Below, piece after piece: positions 1-10,274 of a DNA stretch of 32,266 nucleotides. The notes under the pieces are model-generated. The model was not told the origin of the DNA and searched no databases. It saw nothing but the letters and a program-made list of their open reading frames with translations. Where the stretch lies: positions 23,000 to 55,265 of the forward strand of contig NZ_RDBL01000007.1 of the NCBI RefSeq assembly GCF_008042035.1, in the 5' to 3' direction. Position 1 is the stretch's first letter, and each line of letters starts with the position of its first letter. A program made the translations under genes and the position numbers. The stretch is from Streptomyces sp. col6. Lineage in GTDB: Bacteria; Actinomycetota; Actinomycetes; Streptomycetales; Streptomycetaceae.

Positions 1-347
1 CGCGCACTCCAGGTCCCCTCCATCGGGCGAATCGCGCAGGGGTCCGGCGTGCCCGCACACGGCCCGGAACATGCTCCCGGTCGTGTACGGATCACTCATC
101 TGGCGGCTGACCACGGCGCTCGCGCTCACCTGGCTGCTGTCCTCCCCCGCCCTCGTCCCCGATGGACGCGTACGCGCAGCTGTCGGCGAGCGCCGGGGCG
201 GGGGAGGACAGCAGCCAGGTGAGCGCGAGCGCCGTGGTCAGCCGCCAGATGAGTGATCCGTACACGACCGGGAGCATGTTCCGGGCCGTGTGCGGGCACG
301 CCGGACCCCTGCGCGATTCGCCCGATGGAGGGGACCTGGAGTGCGCG
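1..347. repeat. 152-base perfect inverted repeat with 43-base loop at the window start
   Basis: Bases 1-152 are the exact reverse complement of 196-347 (position i pairs with 348-i), leaving a 43-base unpaired loop at 153-195. The pairing begins at the first base of the window, so the arm may continue to the left. The arms carry the 5' end of a protein-coding gene, readable on the minus strand of the right arm, with a mirror copy on the plus strand of the left arm. Coding arms and a short loop are unlike a transposon end or a terminator. The simplest reading is a fold-back (template-switch) chimera at a contig end; a real inverted duplication is the alternative. Confidence 0.9.
153..277 (-). 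CDS. 5' fragment of a small secreted-protein gene, cut by the fold-back
   Basis: On the minus strand an ATG at 277 opens a typical Sec signal peptide: a short basic start (SLIWRL), a hydrophobic core (TTALALTWLLSS) and an Ala-x-Ala type site (APALA, then DS). The mature part begins DSCAYASIG, with one Cys. Only about 42 codons are genuine; beyond base 153 the frame runs into the mirrored left arm and the remaining residues are an artefact of the repeat. The upstream bases offer only a weak ribosome site (CCGGAAC). The family is not recognised. The same start is read in mirror image on the plus strand from 71, and that copy should not be annotated. Confidence 0.45.
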
Positions 348-838
348 GGGTTTGGAACCGCTGAAAGGGAACAGAGGGGTCTCGGGCACCCGTCGAAGGT
401 AAATGGCCGATTGTCGACCCCGGCGTCGGGAATGGCATCAAAGGCGGCGTCACCGGTCCGGGGCATTCGAGGTCCTGGACGGGCGTCGAGGGCGCGGGCG
501 GCGGCCGTCCGGTTCCGGGACGGGACCGGTTCCGGAACCGGGGCATCCGCCCAGCGGACGCCAACGGTCAAGGCTCCCACGGCACATGAGGCGCGGCTCC
601 CGAGGAAGCCGAGTTCCATGGTGCGCCAAAGTAGTCCGGGAGTGAACTATTTGATCCCGCCCGTTCGCCGAATGTGACGGGCAGCGACGAGGCGGTTGCA
701 CATGCCATGAGAGTGTGACCAATAACGGACCGCTAATTTCCGTTTCCACTCGCTCTCTTGGCGGTCGATCAGTAGCCTCTGGTCCACACTGACCATGAAC
801 ATGGCCGGATCGCCGTGGCGAACTTGTTGGAGACATCG
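348..838. other. Intergenic region upstream of the methyltransferase-rmdA operon
   Basis: About 490 bases without a convincing gene; the open frames here are short and resemble no protein I know. Visible structure: a 16-base perfect palindrome CCGGTTCCGGAACCGG at 526-541, and an inverted repeat AACGGA-N9-TCCGTT at 724-744, about 95 bases before the methyltransferase start. The 620-780 part is less GC-rich than its surroundings, as expected for a promoter region. No confident -35/-10 pair was found. Confidence 0.5.
724..744. promoter_or_regulatory. Candidate operator, AACGGA-N9-TCCGTT dyad
   Basis: Perfect 6-base half sites separated by 9 bases, in the less GC-rich stretch before the methyltransferase-rmdA operon. 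The binding protein is unknown, and dyads this short can arise by chance. Confidence 0.25.
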
Positions 839-1657
839 ATGGAGCGTCCCGCCTGGGCACCGCAAGGCATTGACATATCGGTGCCGAGCGTGTCCCGAAT
901 GTATGACTTCTATCTGGGCGGCTCGCACAATTTCGAGGTGGACCGGGAAGCGGCCCGGAAGGCCATGGAGTTCATGCCGGGACTTCCCAAGGTCATGCAG
1001 GCGAACCGCGCGTTTATGCGCCGGGCGGTGCGCTACGCGCTGAGCGAGGGCGTCCCCCAGTTCCTCGACATCGGCTCCGGGATACCCACGTTCGGCAACG
1101 TCCACGAGGTCGCCCAGGCCGCCGACCCCGGCGCCAGGGTCGCGTACGTCGACCACGACCCGGTCGCGGTCGCGCACAGCCAGGCGGTCCTGGAGGGCAA
1201 CGACGGCGCGACGATCGCCGCCGCCGACCTGCGCAGGCCCCAGGAGATCCGGGACAGCCCCGAGGTCGCCAAACTCCTCGACTTCGACCGCCCGGTGGCG
1301 CTGCTGCTCGTGGCCGTACTGCACTTCATCGAGGACTCCGACGACCCGCAGGGCGCCGTCGCCGAGCTGCGCGACATGCTGGCCCCCGGCAGCCTCCTGA
1401 TCGTCACCCACGCCGCGTACGAGGGCATTCCGCTGAGCCGCGAGGAGGCCGGCGGCGCGGTCGGCGTCTACCAGAACATCCGCAACCCGCTGATCATGCG
1501 CACGCGTGAGGAGGTCGCCCGCTTCTTCGACGGCTTCGAGCTGGTCGAGCCGGGCCTCGTCGCCATGCCGGAATGGCGCCCCGAGAACACCTCGGCACCC
1601 GAGAACGAGGACCCATACGCCTTCTCGGGCATCGCGGGAGTGGGACGCAAGGCGTGA
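839..1657 (+). CDS. SAM-dependent methyltransferase (DUF574 / Methyltransf_19 type)
   Basis: A 272-residue protein of the actinobacterial SAM methyltransferase group formerly called DUF574. The family signature near the N-terminus is visible (SRMYDFYLGGSHNFEVD), followed by a glycine-rich SAM-binding motif FLDIGSGIPT at about residues 75-84 and an acidic second strand (VAYVDHDPVA). The start at 839 is chosen over an upstream in-frame ATG at 815 because GGAG at 829-832 lies six bases before it. Substrate is unknown. The stop overlaps the GTG start of the next gene by four bases (GTGA), so the two are very probably one operon with coupled translation. The partner is a cyclic-di-GMP turnover enzyme, which hints at a shared regulatory role, but nothing in the sequence names the methyl acceptor. 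Confidence 0.9.
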   Translation: MERPAWAPQGIDISVPSVSRMYDFYLGGSHNFEVDREAARKAMEFMPGLPKVMQANRAFMRRAVRYALSEGVPQFLDIGSGIPTFGNVHEVAQAADPGARVAYVDHDPVAVAHSQAVLEGNDGATIAAADLRRPQEIRDSPEVAKLLDFDRPVALLLVAVLHFIEDSDDPQGAVAELRDMLAPGSLLIVTHAAYEGIPLSREEAGGAVGVYQNIRNPLIMRTREEVARFFDGFELVEPGLVAMPEWRPENTSAPENEDPYAFSGIAGVGRKA

Positions 1658-3828
1658 GCATCCCCGCCCAGCCGTCCGGAGCCCCGGACGCGGCACCCGA
1701 CGGCCCCGAGGACCGGCTCCGGAGATTCGCCACCATCTGGAGCCGGGCCATCTTCCCGTCGACGGCCACCTCCATGACCCGGCCCGAGTTCGAGCAGCAC
1801 CTGCTGCCGCTGGCCCGCACACTCAGCGAGACCCTGCACGCCCGCCCGTTCGACGCGGCCGCGGCGACCCCGGTGGGCGGCGCGCTCGTCGCGGCGCACT
1901 GCACCGACCCGGACGCCCTCAGCTCCACGCTCGGCGTCGTCGACTCGTACCTGGTGCTCTACTGCGGCAGCAACGGGCCGGCCGCCCTGACCACCGAGGA
2001 CAGCCGCTCCCGCTGCGCCCGCATCCAGCACGCGGTGGCGGCCGGCTTCACCCAGGCCCTGCGCGAACGGACGCTGGCCGAGCAGGAGGCCATCGCCCGC
2101 TCGGCGCTCGCCGCGCGCTCCCACGCCGAACAGGCCCTGCACGCCACCGAGGCACGCTTCCGGGCGGTGTTCAAGGACGCCGCCATCGGTATCGGGATCG
2201 CCGACCTCGACGGCAACGTGCTGGAGGTCAACGACACCCTCACCCGGATGTTCGGCGGTCTGGAGAACCACGTCCTGAGCCACCGCGTCAACGAGTGGGT
2301 CCATCCGGAGGACTCCCCGCAGGTCTGGAAGTACTACAACGAACTGGTACGCGGTGAACGCGAGCACTACCGGGTCGAGAAGCCGTACTACCGCAACGAC
2401 GGCACCGTCCTGTGGACCAACCTGACGGTGTCGCTGCTGCGTGACTCCGAGGGCCGGCCCGAGTACCAGCTGGCGCTGCTGGAGGACACCACCGAGCGCC
2501 GCCTGCTCAACTTGCGCCTGCGGTACGAGGCGACCCACGACGCGCTCACCGGTCTGCCCAACCGGACGCTCTTCTTCGAGCGCCTTGAGAAAGCGCTCTC
2601 AGCGGGCGACGGCAGCCGCTTCGGGCTCTGCTACCTGGACCTCGACGGCTTCAAGGCCATCAACGACAGCCTCGGCCACGCCGCCGGCGACCGGCTGCTC
2701 GTCGAGGTCGCGGACCGCCTGCAGAGCTGTGCCACCGCCCCCGGAGAGATGGTCGCCCGGCTCGGCGGCGACGAGTTCGTGGCCCTCACGACGAGCTTCG
2801 ACTCGCCGGCCGAGGTCGACGAACTCGCCTGCCGCATCCTCGGCGTACTCGGCGCACCCATCCGGCTCGACGGGCGCGAGCTGACCGTCCGCGGATCGAT
2901 CGGGATCGTCGAGGGCCCCGCCGGGGAACGCAGCGCCGCGGAGGTCCTGCGCAGCGCCGACATCACCATGTACCGGGCCAAGTCGGCGGGCGGCAACCGC
3001 TTCGAGCTGGCCGACGCGGAGGCCGACGCACGGGCCATCACCCGGCACGGGCTGACCACGGCCCTGCCGGCCGCCCTGGAACGCGGCGAGTTCTTCATCG
3101 AGTACCAGCCGCTGGTCCACCTCGGCGACGGTACGGTGCACGGCGCCGAGGCCCTGGTGCGCTGGTGTCACCCGCAGCACGGGGTGCTCGGGCCCGACCG
3201 GTTCATCGCCCTTGCCGAGCACACCGGGCTCATCGTGCCGCTCGGCCGCTGGGTCCTGGAGGAGTCGGTACGGCAGGCCAACTTCTGGCAGGAGCGGCAC
3301 ACCGACGGCGGCCCGCTGCGCATCAACGTCAACCTCTCACCGGCCCAACTGCACCACCCGCAGCTGGTCGCCGAGACCGTCGACGTCCTGGAGCGCTCAG
3401 GACTCGAAGCGGGCGCGCTGTGCCTGGAGGTCACCGAGTCGGCGCTCATCGGCGCCGACGAGGACCTGCTCAAACCGCTGCGCCAGCTCGCCGAGATGGG
3501 CGTCGACATCGCACTGGACGACTTCGGCACCGGGTACTCCAACCTCGCGAACCTGCGGAGGCTGCCGGTGAGCGTGCTGAAGCTGGACCGGTCCTTCACC
3601 CAGGGGATGCAGCACCATCCGGCGGACCCGGTGGACCTGAAGATCGTCGAGGGCATCGTGTCGCTCGCGCACAGCCTCGACCTGGCGGTGACGGTCGAGG
3701 GCGTGGAGACGGGCGCCCAGGCCGAGCAGCTGCGGCAGCTGGGCTGCGACACGGCCCAGGGATGGTACTACGCCCGTCCGGGCGCCCCGGACCGCATCCA
3801 CTCGCTGCTGCTGGCCGACGCGGTGTGA
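1654..3828 (+). CDS. rmdA: PAS-GGDEF-EAL cyclic-di-GMP enzyme, RmdA type
   Basis: A 724-residue cytoplasmic protein. In order: an N-terminal region without a named domain (1 to about 160), a PAS/PAC sensor (about 165-290, from EARFRAVF to TTERR), a diguanylate cyclase domain with intact GGDEF at 371-375, and an EAL phosphodiesterase domain with EAL at 499-501, DDFGTGYS from 622, then LKLDRSF and VEGVET. Both active sites look complete, so synthesis and hydrolysis of c-di-GMP are both possible. The architecture and the neighbouring sdh and egt genes match S. coelicolor RmdA, a regulator of colony development, as I remember it. No membrane segments are seen. The GTG start overlaps the methyltransferase stop. 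The longer frame back to 1573 is rejected because it would overlap that gene by 85 bases. Confidence 0.88.
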   Translation: MSIPAQPSGAPDAAPDGPEDRLRRFATIWSRAIFPSTATSMTRPEFEQHLLPLARTLSETLHARPFDAAAATPVGGALVAAHCTDPDALSSTLGVVDSYLVLYCGSNGPAALTTEDSRSRCARIQHAVAAGFTQALRERTLAEQEAIARSALAARSHAEQALHATEARFRAVFKDAAIGIGIADLDGNVLEVNDTLTRMFGGLENHVLSHRVNEWVHPEDSPQVWKYYNELVRGEREHYRVEKPYYRNDGTVLWTNLTVSLLRDSEGRPEYQLALLEDTTERRLLNLRLRYEATHDALTGLPNRTLFFERLEKALSAGDGSRFGLCYLDLDGFKAINDSLGHAAGDRLLVEVADRLQSCATAPGEMVARLGGDEFVALTTSFDSPAEVDELACRILGVLGAPIRLDGRELTVRGSIGIVEGPAGERSAAEVLRSADITMYRAKSAGGNRFELADAEADARAITRHGLTTALPAALERGEFFIEYQPLVHLGDGTVHGAEALVRWCHPQHGVLGPDRFIALAEHTGLIVPLGRWVLEESVRQANFWQERHTDGGPLRINVNLSPAQLHHPQLVAETVDVLERSGLEAGALCLEVTESALIGADEDLLKPLRQLAEMGVDIALDDFGTGYSNLANLRRLPVSVLKLDRSFTQGMQHHPADPVDLKIVEGIVSLAHSLDLAVTVEGVETGAQAEQLRQLGCDTAQGWYYARPGAPDRIHSLLLADAV

Positions 3829-3830
3829 AC

Positions 3831-3872
3831 CGGGCGGACCGGCGTGCCCCCGGGGGCACGCCGGTCCGCCCG
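3831..3872 (+). terminator. Intrinsic terminator after rmdA
   Basis: A perfect 20-base-pair stem (3831-3850 with 3853-3872) and a two-base formal loop, starting two bases after the rmdA stop. There is no U tract, as is usual in Streptomyces. It lies between convergent rmdA and the LysR gene, so it can serve both. Confidence 0.85.
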
Positions 3873-3900
3873 TCCCGCCGGCGGGCGGACGCGGCACCCC

Positions 3901-4803
3901 TCACGGAGCCGCCGTGTCCGTCCGTCCCGCCAGCAGGACCCGCTGCAGCTCGCGGGCCGCGCGCGGCGGGGCCACGTCGCTGCGGTGCGCCAGCGCGATG
4001 GTGCGGCGCAGCCCCGGGCGGGCCAGGGGCGTCGTACGCAGGTCGAGTCCGGCCCGGGTGGCGACCATGTTCGGGACCACCGCGATGCCCAGGCCCGCGC
4101 GGACGAAGCCGAGCACCGCGTCCATCTCGCCGCCCTCCACCGTGAACGACGGCTCGAAGCCCTCGGCCCGGCAGGCGGTCACCGTCAGCTCCCGCAGGTC
4201 GTAGCCGTGCCGGAACATCACCAGCGGCTCGCCCTGGAGGTCCGCGATCCGGACCCGGCCGCCGCGCCCCGGCCGCGGGCGGTGCGCCGAGGAGACGACG
4301 ACCAGGTCCTCCTGGAGCAGTTCGACCGTGCTCAGTGCCGGTGAGGCGGCCGGCAGCGGCAGCACCACCAGGGCCAGATCGAGCGCCCCGCGCGCCAGCT
4401 CCCGTACCAGGTCGTGGGAACCGCCCTCCTCCAGCAGCAGCTGGATGCCCGGGTGGAGGTCGTGGAAGGAACGCAGCACCTCGGGCAGCAGCCCCGTGCA
4501 CACGCTGGGCGTCGCACCCAGCCTGACCCGGCCCCGCCGCAGCTGGGCCAGCTCCTGCACCTCGTGCCGTGCGGTGTCGGCGTCGGCAAGGATGCGCCGG
4601 GCGAGCGGCAGTAGCGCCTCGCCCGCGTCGGTCAGCGTGATGTTGCCGCGCGCCCGGCTGAACAGCTCGGCGCCCAGCTCGTTCTCCAGGGCCCGGATCT
4701 GCTGGGAGAGCGAGGGCTGCGAGACGTGCACCTCCTCGGCGGCACGAGTGAAGTGCCGGGTCTCGGCGACGGCAACGAAATAGGTGAGCTGCTGGAACTG
4801 CAT
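3901..4803 (-). CDS. LysR-family transcriptional regulator, divergent from sdhCAB
   Basis: A 300-residue LysR-type regulator. The N-terminal winged helix-turn-helix is clear (HFTRAAEEVHVSQPSLSQQI, then RALENELGAELFSR), followed by a linker and the periplasmic-binding-like effector domain (from about residue 90). The ATG at 4803 is preferred: a -10-like TAGCGT at 4815-4810 leaves six bases before it, so the message would be leaderless. A GTG directly upstream (4806) is the alternative. It is divergent from the succinate dehydrogenase operon with 95 bases between the starts. That gap holds a LysR-type dyad at the classical position for sdh, so I infer that it controls sdhCAB and its own promoter. 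The effector cannot be read from sequence. Confidence 0.92.
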   Translation of the reverse strand: MQFQQLTYFVAVAETRHFTRAAEEVHVSQPSLSQQIRALENELGAELFSRARGNITLTDAGEALLPLARRILADADTARHEVQELAQLRRGRVRLGATPSVCTGLLPEVLRSFHDLHPGIQLLLEEGGSHDLVRELARGALDLALVVLPLPAASPALSTVELLQEDLVVVSSAHRPRPGRGGRVRIADLQGEPLVMFRHGYDLRELTVTACRAEGFEPSFTVEGGEMDAVLGFVRAGLGIAVVPNMVATRAGLDLRTTPLARPGLRRTIALAHRSDVAPPRAARELQRVLLAGRTDTAAP

Positions 4804-4809
4804 CACCCC

Positions 4810-4815
4810 ACGCTA
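4810..4815 (-). promoter_or_regulatory. -10 box of the LysR gene (leaderless)
   Basis: TAGCGT on the minus strand, ending six bases before the ATG at 4803. No good -35 was found; the expected -35 position falls in the dyad at 4824-4840, which would fit autorepression. Confidence 0.5.
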
Positions 4816-4823
4816 CCCCGCCT

Positions 4824-4840
4824 CATAGCCTCGGCCTATG
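4824..4840. promoter_or_regulatory. LysR-type recognition dyad
   Basis: CATAGCCTCGGCCTATG has perfect 5-base arms around a 7-base centre and contains the ATA...TAT / T-N11-A form typical of LysR regulators. Its centre (4832) is about 65 bases upstream of the predicted sdhC transcription start (about 4897), the usual recognition position for this family. A second dyad, TGGAG-N8-CTCCA at 4839-4856, lies next to it towards the -35 and could be the activation half. Confidence 0.65.
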
Positions 4841-4860
4841 GAGATAAGCCACTCCATGTC

Positions 4861-4890
4861 TTGGACTGATCGGCGCCTTCGCCCTAGCGT
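4861..4890 (+). promoter_or_regulatory. sdhC promoter giving a leaderless mRNA
   Basis: TTGGAC at 4861-4866 and TAGCGT at 4885-4890 are 18 bases apart, a vegetative-type promoter. The -10 ends eight bases before the ATG at 4899, and no ribosome site precedes that ATG, so transcription should begin at or next to the start codon. Confidence 0.65.
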
Positions 4891-4898
4891 CGTGTCCC

Positions 4899-5606
4899 AT
4901 GGCATTGGCAACCCGGACGGACCGACGGCCGTCCATGACGCGCACGCTCTGGGACTCGACCGTCGGCAAGAAGGCGATCATGGCCGTGAGCGGTCTGGTC
5001 ATGCTCCTCTACCTGGTCGTCCACATGATCGGAAACCTGAAGATCTTCTTCGGGTCCGGCGAGTTCAACGGCTACGCGCACTGGCTGCGGGTGATGGGCG
5101 AGCCGTTCCTGCACTACGAGTGGGCGCTGTGGATCGTGCGCGTGGTGCTCGTCGTCGCCGTGGTGCTGCACGCGGTCTCCGCGTACCAGCTCAGCCGCCG
5201 CGACCTGCGGGCGCGGCCCGTCACGTACGTGCACAAGCGGCCGCGCGCGAGCTACGCCACCCGCACCATGCGCTACGGCGGGGTGATCCTCGGGCTGTTC
5301 ATCGTCTGGCACATCCTGGACCTGACGACCGGCACCGTGCACTCCGGAGGTTTCCAGTCCGGCCACCCGTACCAGAACGTCGTGGACACCTTCTCCACCT
5401 GGTACGGCAACGTCATCTACATCCTCGCGATGCTCGCCCTGGGACTCCACGTCCGGCACGGGTTCTGGAGCGCCGCGCAGACCCTGGGCGCCGGCCGCGC
5501 GAGCCGCGACCGCGTCCTGAAGACCCTCGCCGACGTCCTCGCGCTGGTGCTGACGGTGGGCTTCATCTCCGTACCCGTCGCCGTCATGACCGGAGTCGTG
5601 AGCTGA
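4899..5606 (+). CDS. sdhC: Succinate dehydrogenase/fumarate reductase cytochrome b subunit
   Basis: A 235-residue membrane anchor. The sequence is hydrophobic with about five transmembrane segments; the first is [20 protein letters not shown]. Conserved membrane His residues ([36 protein letters not shown]) fit the two-haem cytochrome b of menaquinone-linked enzymes, in which one subunit replaces the SdhC/SdhD pair. No sdhD gene is present, in agreement. It transfers electrons from the iron-sulfur subunit to quinone in the cytoplasmic membrane. First gene of sdhCAB; the next start is one base after this stop. Confidence 0.93.
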   Translation: MALATRTDRRPSMTRTLWDSTVGKKAIMAVSGLVMLLYLVVHMIGNLKIFFGSGEFNGYAHWLRVMGEPFLHYEWALWIVRVVLVVAVVLHAVSAYQLSRRDLRARPVTYVHKRPRASYATRTMRYGGVILGLFIVWHILDLTTGTVHSGGFQSGHPYQNVVDTFSTWYGNVIYILAMLALGLHVRHGFWSAAQTLGAGRASRDRVLKTLADVLALVLTVGFISVPVAVMTGVVS

Positions 5607-5607
5607 C

Positions 5608-7553
<1,946 letters not shown>

Positions 7554-7557
<4 letters not shown>

Positions 7558-8300
7558 AGCTCACCCTGCGCGTCTGGCGCCAGAAGAACACCGACGCCCA
7601 GGGCGCCATGTCCACGTACGAGGTGGACGGCATCTCGCAGGACATGTCGTTCCTGGAGATGCTCGACACCCTCAACGAGGAGCTGATCCTCGCCGGTGAC
7701 GACCCCGTCGCCTTCGACCACGACTGCCGCGAGGGCATCTGCGGTGCGTGCAGCCTCGTCATCAACGGCGACGCCCACGGCCCGGAGCGCACCACGACGT
7801 GCCAGCTCCACATGCGGTCCTTCGACGACGGCGACACCATCGACATCGAGCCCTGGCGGGCCTCGGCCTTCCCGGTCGTCAAGGACCTGGTCGTGGACCG
7901 TTCGGCCTTCGACCGGATCATCCAGGCCGGCGGCTACATCTCGGCCCCGACCGGTACGGCCCCGGACGCGCACGCCACGCCGGTGCCCAAGCCGGACGCC
8001 GACTTCGCCTTCGAGCACGCCGAGTGCATCGGCTGCGGCGCCTGCGTCGCGGCCTGCCCCAACGGTTCGGCGATGCTGTTCACCTCGGCCAAGGTCAACC
8101 ACCTGAACGTCCTGCCGCAGGGGGCGCCCGAGCGGGAGACCCGGGTGCTCGACATGGTGGAGCAGATGGACGGCGAGGGCTTCGGCGGCTGCACCCTCAC
8201 CGGGGAGTGCGCCACCGCGTGCCCCAAGGGCATCCCGCTGCCGTCGATCTCGGCCATGAACAAGGAGTGGCTGCGGGCCACCCGCAAGGCGCGCCGCTGA
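7554..8300 (+). CDS. sdhB: Succinate dehydrogenase/fumarate reductase iron-sulfur subunit
   Basis: A 248-residue electron-transfer subunit. All three cluster motifs are present: [2Fe-2S] (CREGICGAC with a later Cys in TTTCQLH), [4Fe-4S] ([12 protein letters not shown]) and [3Fe-4S] ([14 protein letters not shown]). It passes electrons from the flavoprotein to the haem subunit. Last gene of sdhCAB; a strong hairpin follows eleven bases after the stop. Confidence 0.97.
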
Positions 8301-8311
8301 GCCGCCGCGCG

Positions 8312-8352
8312 GCAGAGGGTCCCGGAGGCCGCCCGCCTCCGGGACCCTCTGC
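8312..8352. terminator. Bidirectional terminator between sdhB and the chitinase gene
   Basis: A perfect 17-base-pair stem (8312-8328 with 8336-8352) with a 7-base loop, between two convergent genes. Confidence 0.88.
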
Positions 8353-8369
8353 GTGTCACACGATCCGGG

Positions 8370-10139
8370 TCAGGCCTTGGTGACCGAGAGGTCGTCGCCG
8401 TAGACCGTGCCCTGGCCGTACCAGCCGTGCAGGTAGACCGTCACCGAGCCGCTCGCACCGGTGGTGAAGGACACCGACTGCTTGGTGTAGCCGCTCGACG
8501 TGCCCCAGGTGTTCGCCGTCGCGCCGCCCCGCACACCGAGGTACGCGTAGTTCCCCTGCACATAACCCTGCAGCGTGTACTTGGTGTTGGGGGAGAGGGT
8601 GAGCGTCTGCGCGCACTCACCGGTCTGCGACGAGGTGGCCGCGACGGACAGCGCGTGCGTACCGCCGTGCACCGGCGAGGAGACGACCGCGCCGCCGGAC
8701 TCACAGGTCCAGGGGCCGAGCGCACCGGTCTCGAAGTCGCCGTTGACCAGCGACCCCGTCCCGCCGCCGGAACCGGGCACCGTCAGCGTGAACGACGCCG
8801 AGTGGCTGAGCGTGCCGGACGTACCGGTGACGTTGACGGTGTACGTGCCCGGTGCCGCCGACGCCGAGGCGCTGAGCGTCAGCGTCGAGGAGCCGCCGGC
8901 CGTCACGGAGGTCGGGCTGAGCGTCGCGGTCACCCCGGCCGGGGCGCCGCTCGTGGTCAGCGCGACGGTCTTCGCGGCGCCCGAGGTCACCGCGGTCTTC
9001 ACGGTGGCGGTCGTCGACTTGCCCGGCTCGACCGTGGCCGAGGAGGGAGTCACGGCCACCGAGTAGTCGTCGGTCACCGGGCCGCTGCCGCCGCTCGTGA
9101 ACGGCGCGAAGGTGTGCGTGAAGTACCAGGTGTCCTGCGCAATGCCGGAGCAGGTGTCGCTCCCACCGGTGCCGGGGCAGCCGCCGTTGTCACGCTGGAG
9201 CGCCCAGAACGACAGGGTGTTGACGCCCTTGGAGACGGCCCAGTCGTAGACCACGGGCGCATTGGCCGTGGTGAAGGTCTCGGCCGGCCCGTAGTCGTCG
9301 ATGCCGGGCATCTCGATGATGCCGGTCATTCCCCACAGTTGGGCGTCGGTTTTCGAGGGGTAGAGCTTCGCCAACTGGCCTTTGAGACCGGTGATCGAGG
9401 TCTGGGTGTCCGTGGCCATGTCGTGCGTGGCGCCGTCGTAGTAGTCGAACGTCATCAGGTTGACGACATCGACCTGGGTGCCGTTGGACACCGCGTTCTT
9501 GAGCACCGCGAGACCGCTGCTCGCCAGACCGCTGGTCGTGGTGGGCAGCGTGTACGAGATCTGCAGCGGGCGCCCGGCGGCGGCGGCCCAGTCCTGGACC
9601 TTCTTGAGCGCCTTGTTGCGGCGGTCGATCCCGGCGCTGTTCGTCAGCGAATTGTCCTCGATGTCCATGTCGAGGCGGGACACGTCGTAGGTCGAGATGA
9701 CCTTCTCGTACGCGGCGGCGATCGAGTCGACGTTCGTGCAGCTGTCGGCTATCTCGGTGCCGGTGTTGTCGGCGGTGAAGCCGCCGAACGACGGGATCAC
9801 GTCCCCGCCGCGCGACCGCATCGTGGTGAAGTCGGCGCCGAACTCCGACTGGGCGATCGGCATGCTCGAATCGCCGTTCCAGTACGGGGTGCAGGAGCCG
9901 CGGGACTCCGTCTGGATGAAGGCCATGGTCAGGTACTTGGCGCCGGACGCCTGCGCGAGCGCGGCCGGGCTGTCGCCGTTCCACGCCTCGAAGTACGGGG
10001 CGAAGACGTGCGCGGGCATGGGGGTGGCGGCGGTGGTGGCGGCCTGCGCGGCGGCGCCGGATCCGAGGACCAGACCTGCGGACGCGACGGCGGTGGCCAA
10101 GGCGCTCAGGACGGCGCCGACTGTTCTTGGACGTCTCAT
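8370..10139 (-). CDS. Secreted GH18 chitinase with C-terminal carbohydrate-binding module
   Basis: A 589-residue secreted enzyme. The signal peptide covers about residues 1-32 (basic start MRRPRTV, Ala-rich core ending AAAQA). The GH18 barrel covers about 35-345 and has the catalytic signature LDMDIED with acid E161, plus MTFDYYD for substrate positioning. A Ser/Thr-rich immunoglobulin-like domain follows (about 360-455), then a Gly-rich linker and a CenC-like carbohydrate-binding domain (about 465-589, from LVNGDFETG). The start at 10139 is chosen because it begins the signal peptide and has GGGAG upstream; the longer frame to 10247 puts 36 polar residues ahead of it. It should cleave chitin outside the cell. 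The promoter carries a dre site, so induction by N-acetylglucosamine through DasR is likely. Confidence 0.9.
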   Translation of the reverse strand: MRRPRTVGAVLSALATAVASAGLVLGSGAAAQAATTAATPMPAHVFAPYFEAWNGDSPAALAQASGAKYLTMAFIQTESRGSCTPYWNGDSSMPIAQSEFGADFTTMRSRGGDVIPSFGGFTADNTGTEIADSCTNVDSIAAAYEKVISTYDVSRLDMDIEDNSLTNSAGIDRRNKALKKVQDWAAAAGRPLQISYTLPTTTSGLASSGLAVLKNAVSNGTQVDVVNLMTFDYYDGATHDMATDTQTSITGLKGQLAKLYPSKTDAQLWGMTGIIEMPGIDDYGPAETFTTANAPVVYDWAVSKGVNTLSFWALQRDNGGCPGTGGSDTCSGIAQDTWYFTHTFAPFTSGGSGPVTDDYSVAVTPSSATVEPGKSTTATVKTAVTSGAAKTVALTTSGAPAGVTATLSPTSVTAGGSSTLTLSASASAAPGTYTVNVTGTSGTLSHSASFTLTVPGSGGGTGSLVNGDFETGALGPWTCESGGAVVSSPVHGGTHALSVAATSSQTGECAQTLTLSPNTKYTLQGYVQGNYAYLGVRGGATANTWGTSSGYTKQSVSFTTGASGSVTVYLHGWYGQGTVYGDDLSVTKA

Positions 10140-10184
10140 GGGGCAGCTCCCAGCGGGGTGGGACGACGGGCGGATGCACGGCTC

Positions 10185-10210
10185 GGCCGCGCCCGGTGAG
10201 GGGCGCGGCC
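10185..10210. promoter_or_regulatory. Hairpin in the chitinase leader
   Basis: GGCCGCGCCC at 10185-10194 pairs perfectly with 10201-10210 across a 6-base loop, about 45 bases upstream of the start codon and inside the predicted 5' leader. It could affect mRNA stability or translation; the role is unknown. Confidence 0.45.
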
Positions 10211-10237
10211 CGTTCCTGTGATTCCCGGCCGGGGTCA

Positions 10238-10271
10238 CATGCCGCACGGCCCGGAAAGGCCGCGTGGCATG
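10238..10271 (-). terminator. Imperfect hairpin between the uvrA-like and chitinase genes
   Basis: CATGCCGCACGGCC at 10238-10251 pairs with 10258-10271 except for two internal mismatched positions. It lies downstream of the uvrA-like gene on the same strand and also covers the predicted start of chitinase transcription. It may end uvrA-like transcription or shape the chitinase leader. Confidence 0.4.
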
Positions 10272-10274
10272 CCC

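Noticed and set aside
71..256. Plus-strand gene with a signal peptide at the window start
   Set aside because: It is the mirror copy of the minus-strand gene created by the inverted repeat and changes to nonsense at the arm boundary.
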